From: Micromonospora musae
GTDB taxonomy: Bacteria; Actinomycetota; Actinomycetes; Mycobacteriales; Micromonosporaceae
Assembly (NCBI RefSeq): GCF_003626635.1
Contig: NZ_RAZT01000006.1
Coordinates: forward strand, 310,001-374,000
Direction of reading: 5' to 3'
DNA: 64,000 nucleotides
The notes beneath the pieces are model-generated. The model saw only the letters and a program-made list of their open reading frames with translations. It searched no databases and was not told where the DNA came from. Each line of letters begins with the position of its first letter. Positions within the stretch are counted from its first letter, which is position 1. The translations under genes and the position numbers were made by a program. Shown here one piece after another: positions 33,962 to 43,500 of the stretch.

Positions 33962-34165
33962 AAGTCCTGGTCCCAGCCACTCGTTGATGGCGGCGACCAG
34001 CGCGGTCGCTTCGTAGCGAACGCAAGCTTGTCGTACCTCGTGGCCCCAGCCTGGTGGCGCTTTAGCCGGTTGATGCCGCGCCCCACCGCGTGACGTTCCT
34101 CGTAGCCGTTCTTGTCGAACCTGGGCGGGCGGCCGCCGCGTGCGCCCGCGGCGGATGAGCAACCA
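33962..34165 (-). pseudogene. IS5-family transposase C-terminal remnant, frameshifted
   Basis: The minus strand reads GGRPPRFDKNGYEERHAVGR then INRLKRHQAGATRYDKLA. After a one-base shift it continues VRYEATALVAAINEWL. This is the C-terminal signature of IS5/IS4-type transposases (GRPP-FD, Y-R-VER-INRLK, RYDKLAVRYEA). Only the last 65 or so codons remain, with no DDE core or terminal inverted repeats found. It marks a former insertion between the zinc-ribbon gene and the peptidase gene. Confidence 0.75.
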
Positions 34166-34345
34166 TCGGTGCTCACCGGGCTGGGTGGCGGTGGTGATCC
34201 ACGCCCACAGGTAGTCGCGGGGACCTTTCGCTCCCGGGCCGCAACTGTGCCGCTGCCACTCGGCGGTGGGGATCCGATGGCAAGGGATCCAACCACCGCA
34301 ACGCGGCAGCCTCTCCTGACACTGACGAGAGGATATCCGGAGGTG

Positions 34346-34383
34346 TCAGGATCAGCGCACGCCCGGGCGTGCGCTGATCCTGA
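34346..34383 (-). terminator. 38-nt perfect palindrome, terminator of the X-Pro peptidase gene
   Basis: The two 19-base arms are exactly complementary with no loop (centre GCCC|GGGC at 34364/34365). The palindrome begins 8 bp after the stop of the leftward peptidase gene. No T-run follows. Symmetry means it could stop transcription in both directions and shield the peptidase gene from the insertion-sequence side. Confidence 0.7.
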
Positions 34384-34391
34384 ACCGCTGC

Positions 34392-36212
34392 TCAGAGTCG
34401 GAATTTCGGCTTGCCCGGCTCCGGGAAGGTGCGCGTGTACGCCCGGATGTAGCTGTCGAGGAACGGTGAGCGCTCCCCCGCGGTCGGCACGTCGTCCGCG
34501 GTGCTCTCCGTCGCCAGCCGCAGGACCGCGCCGGTCACGCGGATCGTGGCGCCCGACGGCGTGTCCCGCCAGCTCCCGGTCGTAATCGAGCCGATCTCGA
34601 CCGCGAGCCGGTGCCCGGCCTGCAGCGTCCAGTCGGTCGACTTGAGGTCGAACCCGACCCGGCCCTTCTCGACCAGCGATACGTTCTCGTCGAACATCAC
34701 CGCCGTGCCGTCGGGCGCGACGTCCCACACCTTGACCATGACGTTGCCCGCCGCATGAGCCGTGAGCTCGACGCGCGGCGTGGCGGTCAGCCGCGTCTCC
34801 TGCCGCACGACGTCGGACCACACGAGGTAGCTCGACGCCGGCTGCGCGGAGGCCGCGTCGGACGACGCCGACGGCGAGGCCGCCTTGCGCGTCGCCCCGA
34901 GCCCCTCGAGCCTCGGGGCGCTCTCCATGTCCCACTGCCCGTGGCTCTTCGGGAGGGCGAGCGTGGACGGCGACGACGCGTACGGCACGCCCGCGGCGCC
35001 GCCGTCGTCGACGTAGGTGCCGTTGCCGAGCGCCACGGTGATGCGGCGATCGGGGGTCGGCCAGGTCGGCTCGGCCCGCCACTCGCCGAGGTTGTCCTCG
35101 ATCGAGTAAGTGGGGTACGTCGTCGTCGGCTTCTCGCCCTTGAGGTACTGGTCGTAGAAGCTCATCACCTCGTCGAACCAGCCCTCGCGGCCCATCGCCA
35201 GGCGTCCGTCGGACACGCGGTCGTTGCCGCGCACGTGGTCCCACTGGCCCAGCCAGCCGCGCTCGGGGCCGACGTGGTTCTCGAGGAACTCCTCCATCTC
35301 CTCGGGCTTGGTGTTGCTCTCGATGAAGCCCGCCGTGATGAACAGCGGAGTCGTCGTGCCCTTGGCCTTGGCTGCCATGTCACGCGCCTGCCAGAAGGGG
35401 GCGTTCGGGTCCGGTTCGTAGTTGTCCGCGATGTTCTTGCTGAGGCACTCGGGGTGCGACTCCTCGTACCGCGCGTTGGCCTGGTAGCGCGAGGTGTCGT
35501 CGGCCAGCGGGTCCATCGTGGCGATGTTGTTGTAGGAGTTCGGCGTGCCGGTGGCGTTCGGGCGCGGCACCCCGTTGGAGAACAGGTAGTTGTACCCGGT
35601 CCAGATCGACTCCTGCGCCACGACCGCCTTGAGCTGCGGCATCTTGAGGTTGTTGCCCATCAGACCGGTGGCGCCATCGTAGGACTTGCCGTACATGCCG
35701 ACGTTGCCGTTCGACCACGGCTGCGAGGCCGACCACTCGATGGCCGCGCGGACGTCGTTCTGCTCGCCCGGGCCCTTGTTGTCGAGGCAGCCGGTGGACC
35801 CGCCGAACCCGCGCAGGTCGACCATGACGTACGTGAAGCCCTCGTCGAAGAGGTCGGCGCCCTCGAGGAAGTCGTTGAAGCGTGCCGACGGCCCGGTGCG
35901 GGTGAAGCCCTCGGGCCCGGTCTGCCCGGCGTGACCGAAGTAGGGCCCGACGGCGAGGATGACGGGCGTCTTCGCGCCCGCCGGCAGTCCCTCGGGCCGC
36001 AGCACGTCGGCGTGCAGCTCGACCCCGTCCGTCGACGGGAAGTAGTGCTGCGTCCAGACCGAGCCCTCCGGGACCCGGTCGTTCTCCTCGTGGGTGATCC
36101 CCTCCGGCGGGGCCTCCGCCGCCGTCGCGGGGGTCGCCGCCGCGACCCCTCCCGTGAAGACGCTCGCGGTCAGCAGCACGCCGAGCGCCGCCGCCGTCGT
36201 CCGTCTCTGCAT
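34392..36212 (-). CDS. secreted X-Pro dipeptidyl-peptidase / CocE-NonD-type hydrolase (copy 1)
   Basis: A 606-residue secreted serine hydrolase. A Sec signal peptide (QRRTTAAALGVLLTASVFTGG, cut after TPATAA) leads the alpha/beta-hydrolase domain with DLRGFGGSTGC. The nucleophile elbow is GKSYDG (Ser near residue 176) and the probable catalytic His lies in GQWDHVRGND. A jelly-roll PepX_C-type domain (about 430-600) has NVMVKVWDVAPDGTAVMFDEN. ATG 36212 has GGAG six bases upstream. It should remove X-Pro dipeptides or hydrolyse esters outside the cell. The close paralogue is at 47196. The 38-nt palindrome follows its stop. Confidence 0.88.
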   Translation of the reverse strand: MQRRTTAAALGVLLTASVFTGGVAAATPATAAEAPPEGITHEENDRVPEGSVWTQHYFPSTDGVELHADVLRPEGLPAGAKTPVILAVGPYFGHAGQTGPEGFTRTGPSARFNDFLEGADLFDEGFTYVMVDLRGFGGSTGCLDNKGPGEQNDVRAAIEWSASQPWSNGNVGMYGKSYDGATGLMGNNLKMPQLKAVVAQESIWTGYNYLFSNGVPRPNATGTPNSYNNIATMDPLADDTSRYQANARYEESHPECLSKNIADNYEPDPNAPFWQARDMAAKAKGTTTPLFITAGFIESNTKPEEMEEFLENHVGPERGWLGQWDHVRGNDRVSDGRLAMGREGWFDEVMSFYDQYLKGEKPTTTYPTYSIEDNLGEWRAEPTWPTPDRRITVALGNGTYVDDGGAAGVPYASSPSTLALPKSHGQWDMESAPRLEGLGATRKAASPSASSDAASAQPASSYLVWSDVVRQETRLTATPRVELTAHAAGNVMVKVWDVAPDGTAVMFDENVSLVEKGRVGFDLKSTDWTLQAGHRLAVEIGSITTGSWRDTPSGATIRVTGAVLRLATESTADDVPTAGERSPFLDSYIRAYTRTFPEPGKPKFRL

Positions 36213-36316
36213 CGATGTCTCCTCGTCGTCCGTAATGGGTGACTCTGGGTGACGCGGCGGGTCGCCGCGTCCAACGCGGCCGTACATCGGTCGCGGTTGG
36301 TCGGGTCTGGACGGAC

Positions 36317-36353
36317 CGGAGGGAGCGTTCCGTTGGCCGGGACGCTCCCTCCG
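36317..36353 (-). terminator. terminator hairpin after the M36 peptidase gene
   Basis: A perfect 12-bp GC-rich stem (CGGAGGGAGCGT / ACGCTCCCTCCG) with a 13-nt loop lies 25 bp past the M36 stop codon on the minus strand. There is no T-run. Confidence 0.6.
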
Positions 36354-36377
36354 TTCGCTACCGATCGGTGCTGTGGC

Positions 36378-39200
36378 TCAGCTGGTGAACTTGAAGTAGG
36401 CGCGGTGCTGGAAGCCGTCGTCGAGGGTCAGGACGAACTCGCGGCAGGTGCCGGCCCAGGCGGGGTCGGTCTTCCACGGGTACAGGTACCGGCCTTTCGC
36501 GGTGACGGTCATCTTGGACCCGCCCGGGGTCTGTGCCGCGACCGGCGTGGGACGGGGCGTGATCGGCCCGTCCGGGTTGACGGTCTTGAGGGTGTCGCAG
36601 TCCACCAGCCGGGAGTACGGGGAGTTGCTGGCTAGGATGTCCAGACCCCGGTTGGCGGCCAGCTTGAACCGCAGCGGCACCGCGTCACCCGCGTCGACTT
36701 CGTTCAGCGCCGGCTGCGCGGCCAGCTTGGTGAAGTCACCCCGGCAGGACGGGTGCGTGTCGAACGCCTCGGTGTTGTCGTCCCGGTTCGTGGTGCCCTG
36801 CACCGCGCTGTAACCCAGACCGCGGCGGGCGAACGACGCCCACAGCGTGCAGGCGTTCTCGCCACCGGTCAACGCCGCGTCCGCGGCGATGATGGCGTTT
36901 CGACCGGTCACGAAGCCCGGGCCACAGCCCTGCATCTTCAGCCCGTCGATCACGAGCTGCATGGAGAGGTTGTTACCGCCGGTCTCCCAGGAGTCGTAGA
37001 CGTTCGGGTTCAGCCCGTGCTTGTCGATGAGGTCCCAGGTCATGTCCCAGAGGACCGACGCCCAACCGTGACCGATGCCGTGCGGCGCGGCCAGGGAGGT
37101 GCCGTTCAGCCAACCGCCGGTCTTGATGCTGTCGTACGTGAAGGGCTGTACCTCCATGTTGCGCGAGTACGGCCGCGGCCGGAGACCGTTACCGCTCCGG
37201 TTCTCCTGGAACAGGACGTACGGCACCAGGCCGCGCTGACCGTCGGCCGTGTCGAGCCTCGGGTCGAGCAGGGTGGTGACGGCGAAGTAGTCGCTCCAGC
37301 CCTCGCCCATCTGCTCGTTGCCCGTCAGGCAGTTGATCGTCGGGCCGCCGGTGAGCCGGTTGGAGATGCCGTGACCGTACTCGTGGATGATGATGCCGGC
37401 GTCGAGGTCGCCGTCGCGGATGCCCGGGTGGTTCGGGTGCTTACGCGCCGACCCGGTGACGTCGCCAGCGGCGATCGCGGCCTTGATGGTCGCCCCGTCG
37501 GCCTGGGTCACGGCGATCGCCGGGATGGTGACCGGCGCGGTCGTCATGGAACCGGTCAGCACCGGCGCGGCCCCGGCGGCGTCGTGCGCGACCACGACCG
37601 CCTTGGCGCCGAGGGACTCGGCGACCTGGGTGCGCTGCAGGTAGCTGCAGGCGGCGGTGCCGCCGTCGACCACCGCGATCCAGTCGCCGCTCGGCAGCGT
37701 GCCGGGGTACGCGTCCGCCGCACAGCCGGTGCCGCCGTACACGAACTGGCCGGACCGGCCGGCCGCCGAAAGCGCCGGGCTGAACCGCGACCACGACGCG
37801 TCGAAGGAACCGACGCCATTGACGACGACCTGGTTCTGAGCGCCGAACTGGTTGCCCGGCCACAGGTACATCTGCATCCGTGGGGTACCCGTGCCGTCCA
37901 CCGGCGGCGTCGAGAAGTTCGCGTTGTTCGTACCGTTGCCGTCCGCGGCCTCGGCGCGCACGTAGTCGCCGGCCGCGCCGCCGCGACCGTAGTTGTTGAC
38001 CTGGAAGTTGCCCGACGCCTCGTCGAAGCCGTAGAGGTAGGAGACGTCGTGGATGATGTTGTTCCAGTAGAAAAGGTTGGCCGTCGCCGCGTCCCGGTAG
38101 TTCTGCGGGTTCTGCGCGAGGTCGAGCGGGAAGTCGAAGCTCAGACCGGCCCCGCCGTTGGGGCTGCTGCCGAAGTCCGCGGCGTTGTCGACGTCCTGGT
38201 CCTGGTACGCGTGCACGTTGTTGCCCTGGGTGGTGGTGTGCTCGGCGCCCGGGACGCCGTCGGTGTCGTGCCAGCCGTACGGCGACGCGGTGCCGTCCGC
38301 CGGGTTGGTCACCAGGGTGCGCGGCCCGTCGTTCGGGCTCTCCGTCGGGTAGCCGTAGACCCGGTAGCTCGATCCGTCCTGCGCGGGGTCGCGGGTGCCC
38401 AGGCCGCTGGCGCCGGCCGGCAACGTCCGACCCTCCACCTGGCTCAGGGTGCCGGGCAGCTCGTCGACGTGCTCGTGGGTGGTCCAGTCGTCGGCGTTGA
38501 GGAGTTCACCGGTCCGGGCGTCCACCGCCGCGTTCCACAGGTGCGCAGCCGACGAGTCGTCAATGACCAACTGCCACGCCAGGCGCAGCCCCTCGTCAGT
38601 CGGCTGCCACCCCAGCTTCGCCGGGATCGGCTGCTCCGAGATACCACTGCCGGACACCACGGTCCGCTTCGCCGCACCACCGGCCCGGCTCACCACCCGC
38701 GGATTCTTCGGCTTGGCCAGCTTCAGGCCCTTCGCGGCCGCCTCCACCGCCTGCACGGCGTCCAGCGACGCGGTCCCGGACACCTTCTCCGACAGACCCG
38801 ACACCAGCGAGTCACCCACGAAGATCACACTGCCGTCACGAGCGACGTTCACCGTCGCCGTGGCACCGAAGACCTCCAGGTCCTTGTACCGCTGCGCCAG
38901 GTTCACATGCGTCACGCCGTTGTGCCGGCTCGTGTAGCGGGACGCCACCGCCAGATCACGCAGGTCGGCATCGGTCACGCCGTACTGCACCGGTTTCGCC
39001 CGCAGATAGTCGATCGCGATGCTGTCCGGCGTCCCCTCGTTCGGACCAGTCAGAAAGATCGGATTCGGCCTCGCCGCACCCTCCTCCGGAGCCGCCGAAG
39101 CGGACGACGTCGGAAGCGAGGTCAGAGCAACAACAAGAGTCGTGGACAACAACAAGGCCGCGGGACGGCGGCCACGGGACGGATGTTTGTTCGGCGGCAC
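36378..39200 (-). CDS. secreted M36-family metallopeptidase (fungalysin type)
   Basis: A 940-residue pre-pro-protease. It has a Sec signal (ALLLSTTLVVALTSLPTSSASA) and an FTP propeptide region (about 60-200, NGVTHVNLAQRYKDLEVFGA). The catalytic domain has zinc motif HEYGH (first His near residue 603) and distal ligand region GEGWSDYFAV. A PA-type domain is inserted before it (about 490-590, GSGDW-like AVVDGGTAACSYLQRTQVAESLGAKAVVV). A beta domain closes the chain. It should degrade extracellular protein, including collagen-like or elastin-like substrates in known members. GTG 39200 follows GAGGAG by five bases. An AT-rich promoter patch lies upstream. Confidence 0.92.
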   Translation of the reverse strand: MPPNKHPSRGRRPAALLLSTTLVVALTSLPTSSASAAPEEGAARPNPIFLTGPNEGTPDSIAIDYLRAKPVQYGVTDADLRDLAVASRYTSRHNGVTHVNLAQRYKDLEVFGATATVNVARDGSVIFVGDSLVSGLSEKVSGTASLDAVQAVEAAAKGLKLAKPKNPRVVSRAGGAAKRTVVSGSGISEQPIPAKLGWQPTDEGLRLAWQLVIDDSSAAHLWNAAVDARTGELLNADDWTTHEHVDELPGTLSQVEGRTLPAGASGLGTRDPAQDGSSYRVYGYPTESPNDGPRTLVTNPADGTASPYGWHDTDGVPGAEHTTTQGNNVHAYQDQDVDNAADFGSSPNGGAGLSFDFPLDLAQNPQNYRDAATANLFYWNNIIHDVSYLYGFDEASGNFQVNNYGRGGAAGDYVRAEAADGNGTNNANFSTPPVDGTGTPRMQMYLWPGNQFGAQNQVVVNGVGSFDASWSRFSPALSAAGRSGQFVYGGTGCAADAYPGTLPSGDWIAVVDGGTAACSYLQRTQVAESLGAKAVVVAHDAAGAAPVLTGSMTTAPVTIPAIAVTQADGATIKAAIAAGDVTGSARKHPNHPGIRDGDLDAGIIIHEYGHGISNRLTGGPTINCLTGNEQMGEGWSDYFAVTTLLDPRLDTADGQRGLVPYVLFQENRSGNGLRPRPYSRNMEVQPFTYDSIKTGGWLNGTSLAAPHGIGHGWASVLWDMTWDLIDKHGLNPNVYDSWETGGNNLSMQLVIDGLKMQGCGPGFVTGRNAIIAADAALTGGENACTLWASFARRGLGYSAVQGTTNRDDNTEAFDTHPSCRGDFTKLAAQPALNEVDAGDAVPLRFKLAANRGLDILASNSPYSRLVDCDTLKTVNPDGPITPRPTPVAAQTPGGSKMTVTAKGRYLYPWKTDPAWAGTCREFVLTLDDGFQHRAYFKFTS

Positions 39201-39358
39201 AGCTACTCCTCGGGGGTTGGCAACGTGGAGCGCCCACTCACGACCGCCGGGGGACGGCCCGCCGCGGTGATTCGCGCCGCTCGCCCGGCGATTACTTTCC
39301 GCAATCGGTCCGTGCGAGTTGAGTTGCCCCGACGCTACGGTTTGACCTGCGGCCGATC

Positions 39359-39384
39359 ATCGAACAATTGTTAAATACTTCGAT
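39359..39384. promoter_or_regulatory. AT-rich inverted-repeat patch between M36 and LacI genes
   Basis: An ATCGAA/TTCGAT inverted repeat encloses the perfect palindrome AACAATTGTT (39363-39372) in an unusually AT-rich stretch. It lies about 160 bp upstream of the M36 start and just past the stop of the LacI gene. It probably belongs to the M36 promoter; the binding protein is unknown. Confidence 0.4.
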
Positions 39385-39393
39385 CAATGGCTC

Positions 39394-40383
39394 CTACACC
39401 TGTTGCGCTGGTCCGGACGACTCGCGAAGCACCAGCTCGGTAGGCAGACGGATCGCTTCGTTCTCGCGTGGTGATCGTGCGGCGAACTGTTCGATCAAGA
39501 GCTCTACCGCGAGCCGACCAGCGTGCGAACCGGGCCCGGCAAGGGTCGTCAACGAGGGATGGACGAAGTCGGCGGCGAAGATGTCGTCGAACCCGATCAC
39601 GCTGATGTCGGCCGGGACTCGAACACCGCGCTGGGCGAGGCGTCGGATGATGCCGATCGCCAGGAGGTCGTTGTGAGCCACGACCGCCGTCACACCGGTG
39701 CGCAGTGCTCCGTCGGCGGCGGCCCCGCCGTTGGCGACGTTCGGGTTGTAGGGACCGATCCGGTGTGCCGTCAGACCGTGCGCTTCGGCCCCGACGCTCA
39801 GCGCCGCCCAACGCGCCGCTCCCACCCAGGAGCTGGGTGGCCCGGCACAGTAGGTGAAGCTCTCGTGCCCGAGCGAGGCCAGGTGTTCCAGGATCTGCTG
39901 ACAGCCGGCGACGGTGTCGAACGTGACGCTGATCAACCCGGGCAGCTCTCGGTTGAACAGGACGATCCGGTGCAGTTTGGCGAGGTCGCGCAGGGCCTCG
40001 TCGTCGAGTCGGCTGGACGCCAGCACGAACCCGTCCACACCGGAGGCAAGGTCGCGGACCTGGTTCTCCTCGATACGCCGGGATTCCTCGGCGTTGACGA
40101 TCACCAGCGTGACGTCCGACGCCTTCGCGCGCTGCTCCGCGCCGCGGATCAGCTCGAAGAAGTGGGGATTGGTGATGTCGGAGAGCACCATGGCGATGGT
40201 GCGGTGGCGTTGACCCGGAAGGGCGCGGTTCTGCGGTCGGTGCTGGTAGCCGAGCTGTGCGGCCGCAGCGACTATCCGCTGTCGCGTCGCTTCGTTGACC
40301 CGGCCAGGCTTGTTGAACGCCCGGGAGACCGTTGACCCGGCCACGCCGGCAGCTCGCGCCACGTCAAAGATGGTGGGCTCCAC
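39394..40383 (-). CDS. LacI-family transcriptional regulator adjacent to GH115
   Basis: A 329-residue regulator. The HTH is PTIFDVARAAGVAGSTVSRA, hinge RIVAAAAQLGYQHRPQNRAL and effector domain IAMVLSDITNPHFFELIRGA through VIGFDDIFAADFVHPSLTTL. GTG 40383 places the HTH at the N-terminus as usual for the family; an in-frame GTG at 40422 would add 13 residues. It is divergent from the GH115 glucuronidase gene and shares with it a 118-bp region containing LacI-like half-sites. It probably senses a xylo- or glucurono-oligosaccharide, by inference. Confidence 0.88.
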   Translation of the reverse strand: MEPTIFDVARAAGVAGSTVSRAFNKPGRVNEATRQRIVAAAAQLGYQHRPQNRALPGQRHRTIAMVLSDITNPHFFELIRGAEQRAKASDVTLVIVNAEESRRIEENQVRDLASGVDGFVLASSRLDDEALRDLAKLHRIVLFNRELPGLISVTFDTVAGCQQILEHLASLGHESFTYCAGPPSSWVGAARWAALSVGAEAHGLTAHRIGPYNPNVANGGAAADGALRTGVTAVVAHNDLLAIGIIRRLAQRGVRVPADISVIGFDDIFAADFVHPSLTTLAGPGSHAGRLAVELLIEQFAARSPRENEAIRLPTELVLRESSGPAQQV

Positions 40384-40399
40384 GAACGCATCTAGCCAC

Positions 40400-40437
40400 G
40401 ACAATGGCAATTCTGGCAACACCTTGCAGAAATTGTC
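40400..40437. promoter_or_regulatory. nested inverted repeats between LacI gene and GH115 gene
   Basis: GACAAT (40400-40405) pairs with ATTGTC (40432-40437), and TTCTG (40411-40415) with CAGAA (40427-40431). In the centre GGCAACACCTTGCA (40415-40428) has the AA-4nt-TT spacing of a LacI site with only the first T missing from the arms. This is a plausible operator for the adjacent LacI protein, 65-100 bp before the GH115 start. Confidence 0.5.
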
Positions 40438-40501
40438 ACGCGATCCCTACGTTGCGACCGTGCCGGCCAGTCGATGGCGTGTCGGACGGAAGGAGCAAGG
40501 G

Positions 40502-43500
40502 ATGTCGCAGCCCGGGCAGAGAACTCGAGGTGTGCCACACGCCCAGCGCGATTTCGCGGGTCGGGCCAGGCGGTGGTCCGCGGCCGTCGCGATCGGCGCT
40601 GTGCTGGCCGCGTCCCTGACCTCGGTGGGGGTGACGCCGGCGCACGCATCGCCGGGAGACTTCACCATCTTCGACGGTCGGAGGACCGCTCCGATCCTGA
40701 TCGACGCGTCCTACGGCGGCGATCACGGCGATCGAGACTACACGCAGGTGCGCCGCGCGGTTCAGGACCTGCGGCAGGACGTCGCCATGGTGACCGGGGC
40801 GATCGATCCCAATGACGTGCAGAGCGTGTTCGTCGACGACGAGTCGGCCAAGGAAACGCGGTTGGCGAAGGCCGACCAGAGCAAACTGCCGGCCCTGCTG
40901 ACCAAGGCCACGGGTCGCAAGACCGCGATCATCGTCGGCCAGATCGGTGAGAGCCGGCTGATCGACGAAATCGTCGGAGCCGGCAAGTTCAACGAGGCCG
41001 CCGGGATCGAGGGCAGGTGGGAGGCGTATGCGGCCAAGACCATCACGAAGCCCGTGCCCGGGGTCGACAAGGCACTGGTGATCGCGGGCAGTGATGCCCG
41101 GGGAACGATCTACGGGATCTACTCGATCTCCGAGGAGATCGGCGTCTCGCCCTGGTACTGGTACAGCGACGTGCCGGTCAGGCAGCGGGACCACATCGAC
41201 GTCAAGGGCAGGACCCGGGTCGACGACGGGCCGGACGTCAAGTACCGCGGGTTCTTCATCAACGACGAGGAACGCACCATCGCGTGGGCGAAGCGGAAGT
41301 TCCCCACCGGCGACGGCACACCTGATGTCAACTTCTACCGGCACGTCTACGAGCTGATGCTGCGGCTGAGGCTGAACACGCTGTGGCCGGCGATGCACCT
41401 GGCTTCGACGGCGTTCAACGCGGTCACCGACACCGGGACGTACGACACGGGGACACCGGTCAACGCCCGCGAGGCGGCAGCGTTCGGCGTGGTCGCATCC
41501 TCGTCCCACGCGGAGCTGATGCTGCGCAACAACGAGGGCGAGTGGCGACAGTGGTACGACCGCAACAAGGACGCGCTCGACATCAAGGGCTCGGACGCCG
41601 TGGCGGCCTTCAACTATTCGATCAACAAGCCAGCGATCCTGGAGTACTGGCGCCAGCGTGTGGTCGCCAACGCCGACTTCGAGAACATCCTTGCCCTCGG
41701 CATCCGCGGAGTGCACGACAGCGACGCGGTGTTCACACCCGGTAACCCGTACGGGTTCAAGGACAAGGTCGAGATGGAGGCCGACGTCATTCGCGAGCAG
41801 CGCAAGATGATCGCGGAGGTCTACGGCAGCGCCGACGCTGTGCCGCAGGTGTTCATCCCCTACAAGGAGATGAACGATCTCTACAACGCCGGTCTGAAGG
41901 ACCACATCCCCGACGATGTGACCCTGATGTGGGCCGAGGACAACCAGGGCTACCTGCGCCAGGTGCCCACGCGGACCGAGGCCGCCCGCTCCGGCGGGAA
42001 CGGCGTCTATTACCACATCTCCTACTGGGGCGAGCCGAAGAGCTACCTGTGGCTGAACTCGACGCCGATGTCCCTGATGGTGCAGCAGCTGCGTCGCGCC
42101 TGGAACTCCGGTGCGGGCCGCTACTGGATCCTCAACGTCGGGGACATCAAGCCCGGCGAGATCAAGCTCGACCTGTTCGCCAAGCTCGCATGGGACGTCG
42201 ACGGCTATGACGACACGAACATCGGAAGCAAGTTCCTCACCGAGCACCTGCAGCGAGACTTCCGGCTGAAGGGCACCAACGCCGCCGTGGTCACCGACGC
42301 GCTGAAAAGGTTCGACGCGCTCGAAAACACCAAGCGCGCCGAGTTCTGGGGCGAGGTCAACTCGTCCAACGCGAACTCCGGAAGGATCCACGACGGCCAG
42401 GTCTTCCCGTTCAGCGCCACCTCCGACGGAGACGAGCTCCAGCGCCACATCAACGAGTCCAACGAACTGGTCAGGATTCTCGAGGGTGCTTCCGCGAAGC
42501 TCGACCCGCGCTATCGCTCCGCGTTCTATCAGCAGGTGCTCCACCGAGTCCGGTCCTACCGCAACATGGCCGAGCACATCGGCTACTACTGGAAGAACCA
42601 GCTCGCAGCCGCCCAAGGTCGCTACGCCAGCGCGGGAAGCTACGAGCTGCTCTCGAAACAGGCCCGCGAGCGCATCCTCACCGACGAGGAGTACTGGAAC
42701 ACGATCAGTCACGGCAAGTGGGACCACGCCATCGGCCACAGCCATCCCGAAGGCTTCCCGAATGAGGGCGCCGTCATGCTCACCAACGACCGGTATGCCC
42801 GGGTCGCCGCCCCGACCGACGCGGTGGGCGCCGCCGCCGAGGGCGGCAAGGAGCCTGGCCGCGGCACGCTGACGTTCAACTCGGCCGCGCCCGACGACAA
42901 GCGGTTCTTCGACGTGTTCTCCCGCGACGACGTAGCCAACCGGCAGGAGTGGGTCGCCGAGGCGGACGCCCCGTGGATCACCCTCTCCCAGCGATCGGGC
43001 ACGACCGCGACAGAGCAACGAGTCACGGTGACCGTCGCCAAAGACCACCCCGCCACGACGGGGACGATCCGGGTCTTCAACGCCGTCGACGGCGCCAAGG
43101 TCGGCGACCCGGTCGCGACGTTCACCGTCAACGCGAAGCGGGCCGCCGTGGATCTGCACCGTGTCACCGAGCCGGCGCACCTGGAGGCCAACGGATACGT
43201 GGCCCTCGAAGCCGAGCACTTCTCCGAGAACGTGCCCGGCGCCGACGGGACCCGGTGGGCCCCCCTTCAGGGCGTGGGTCAGCGCGGGGCATCGATGGGC
43301 AGCTTCCCGGAGATCGCGCCCCGGGTCGACTCCGGCTTCGAGACGACCGCCCGCCTGAAATACCGGGTCTACTTCGCCTCCACCGGAAAGTTCACCGGGA
43401 CCTTCTACCGGATTCCGACGCTGAACGAAGGCACAGAGGACGACGGCACGCCGCGAACCGCGCGCACGGCGGTCGGGCTCGACGACCAGTCCCCCAGCCT

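Noticed and set aside
34611..36242. A 543-codon plus-strand frame opposite X-Pro peptidase copy 1
   Set aside because: Low-complexity Arg/Val/Gly translation antisense to a gene with intact catalytic motifs.
36212..36287. Upstream start for X-Pro peptidase copy 1
   Set aside because: The extra 25 residues are charged and would bury the signal peptide; ATG 36212 has a GGAG site.
36753..39374. An 873-codon open frame on the plus strand opposite the M36 gene
   Set aside because: It is antisense to a well-supported protease and its translation is valine/arginine/glycine-rich without domains, as expected for a shadow frame in high-GC DNA.
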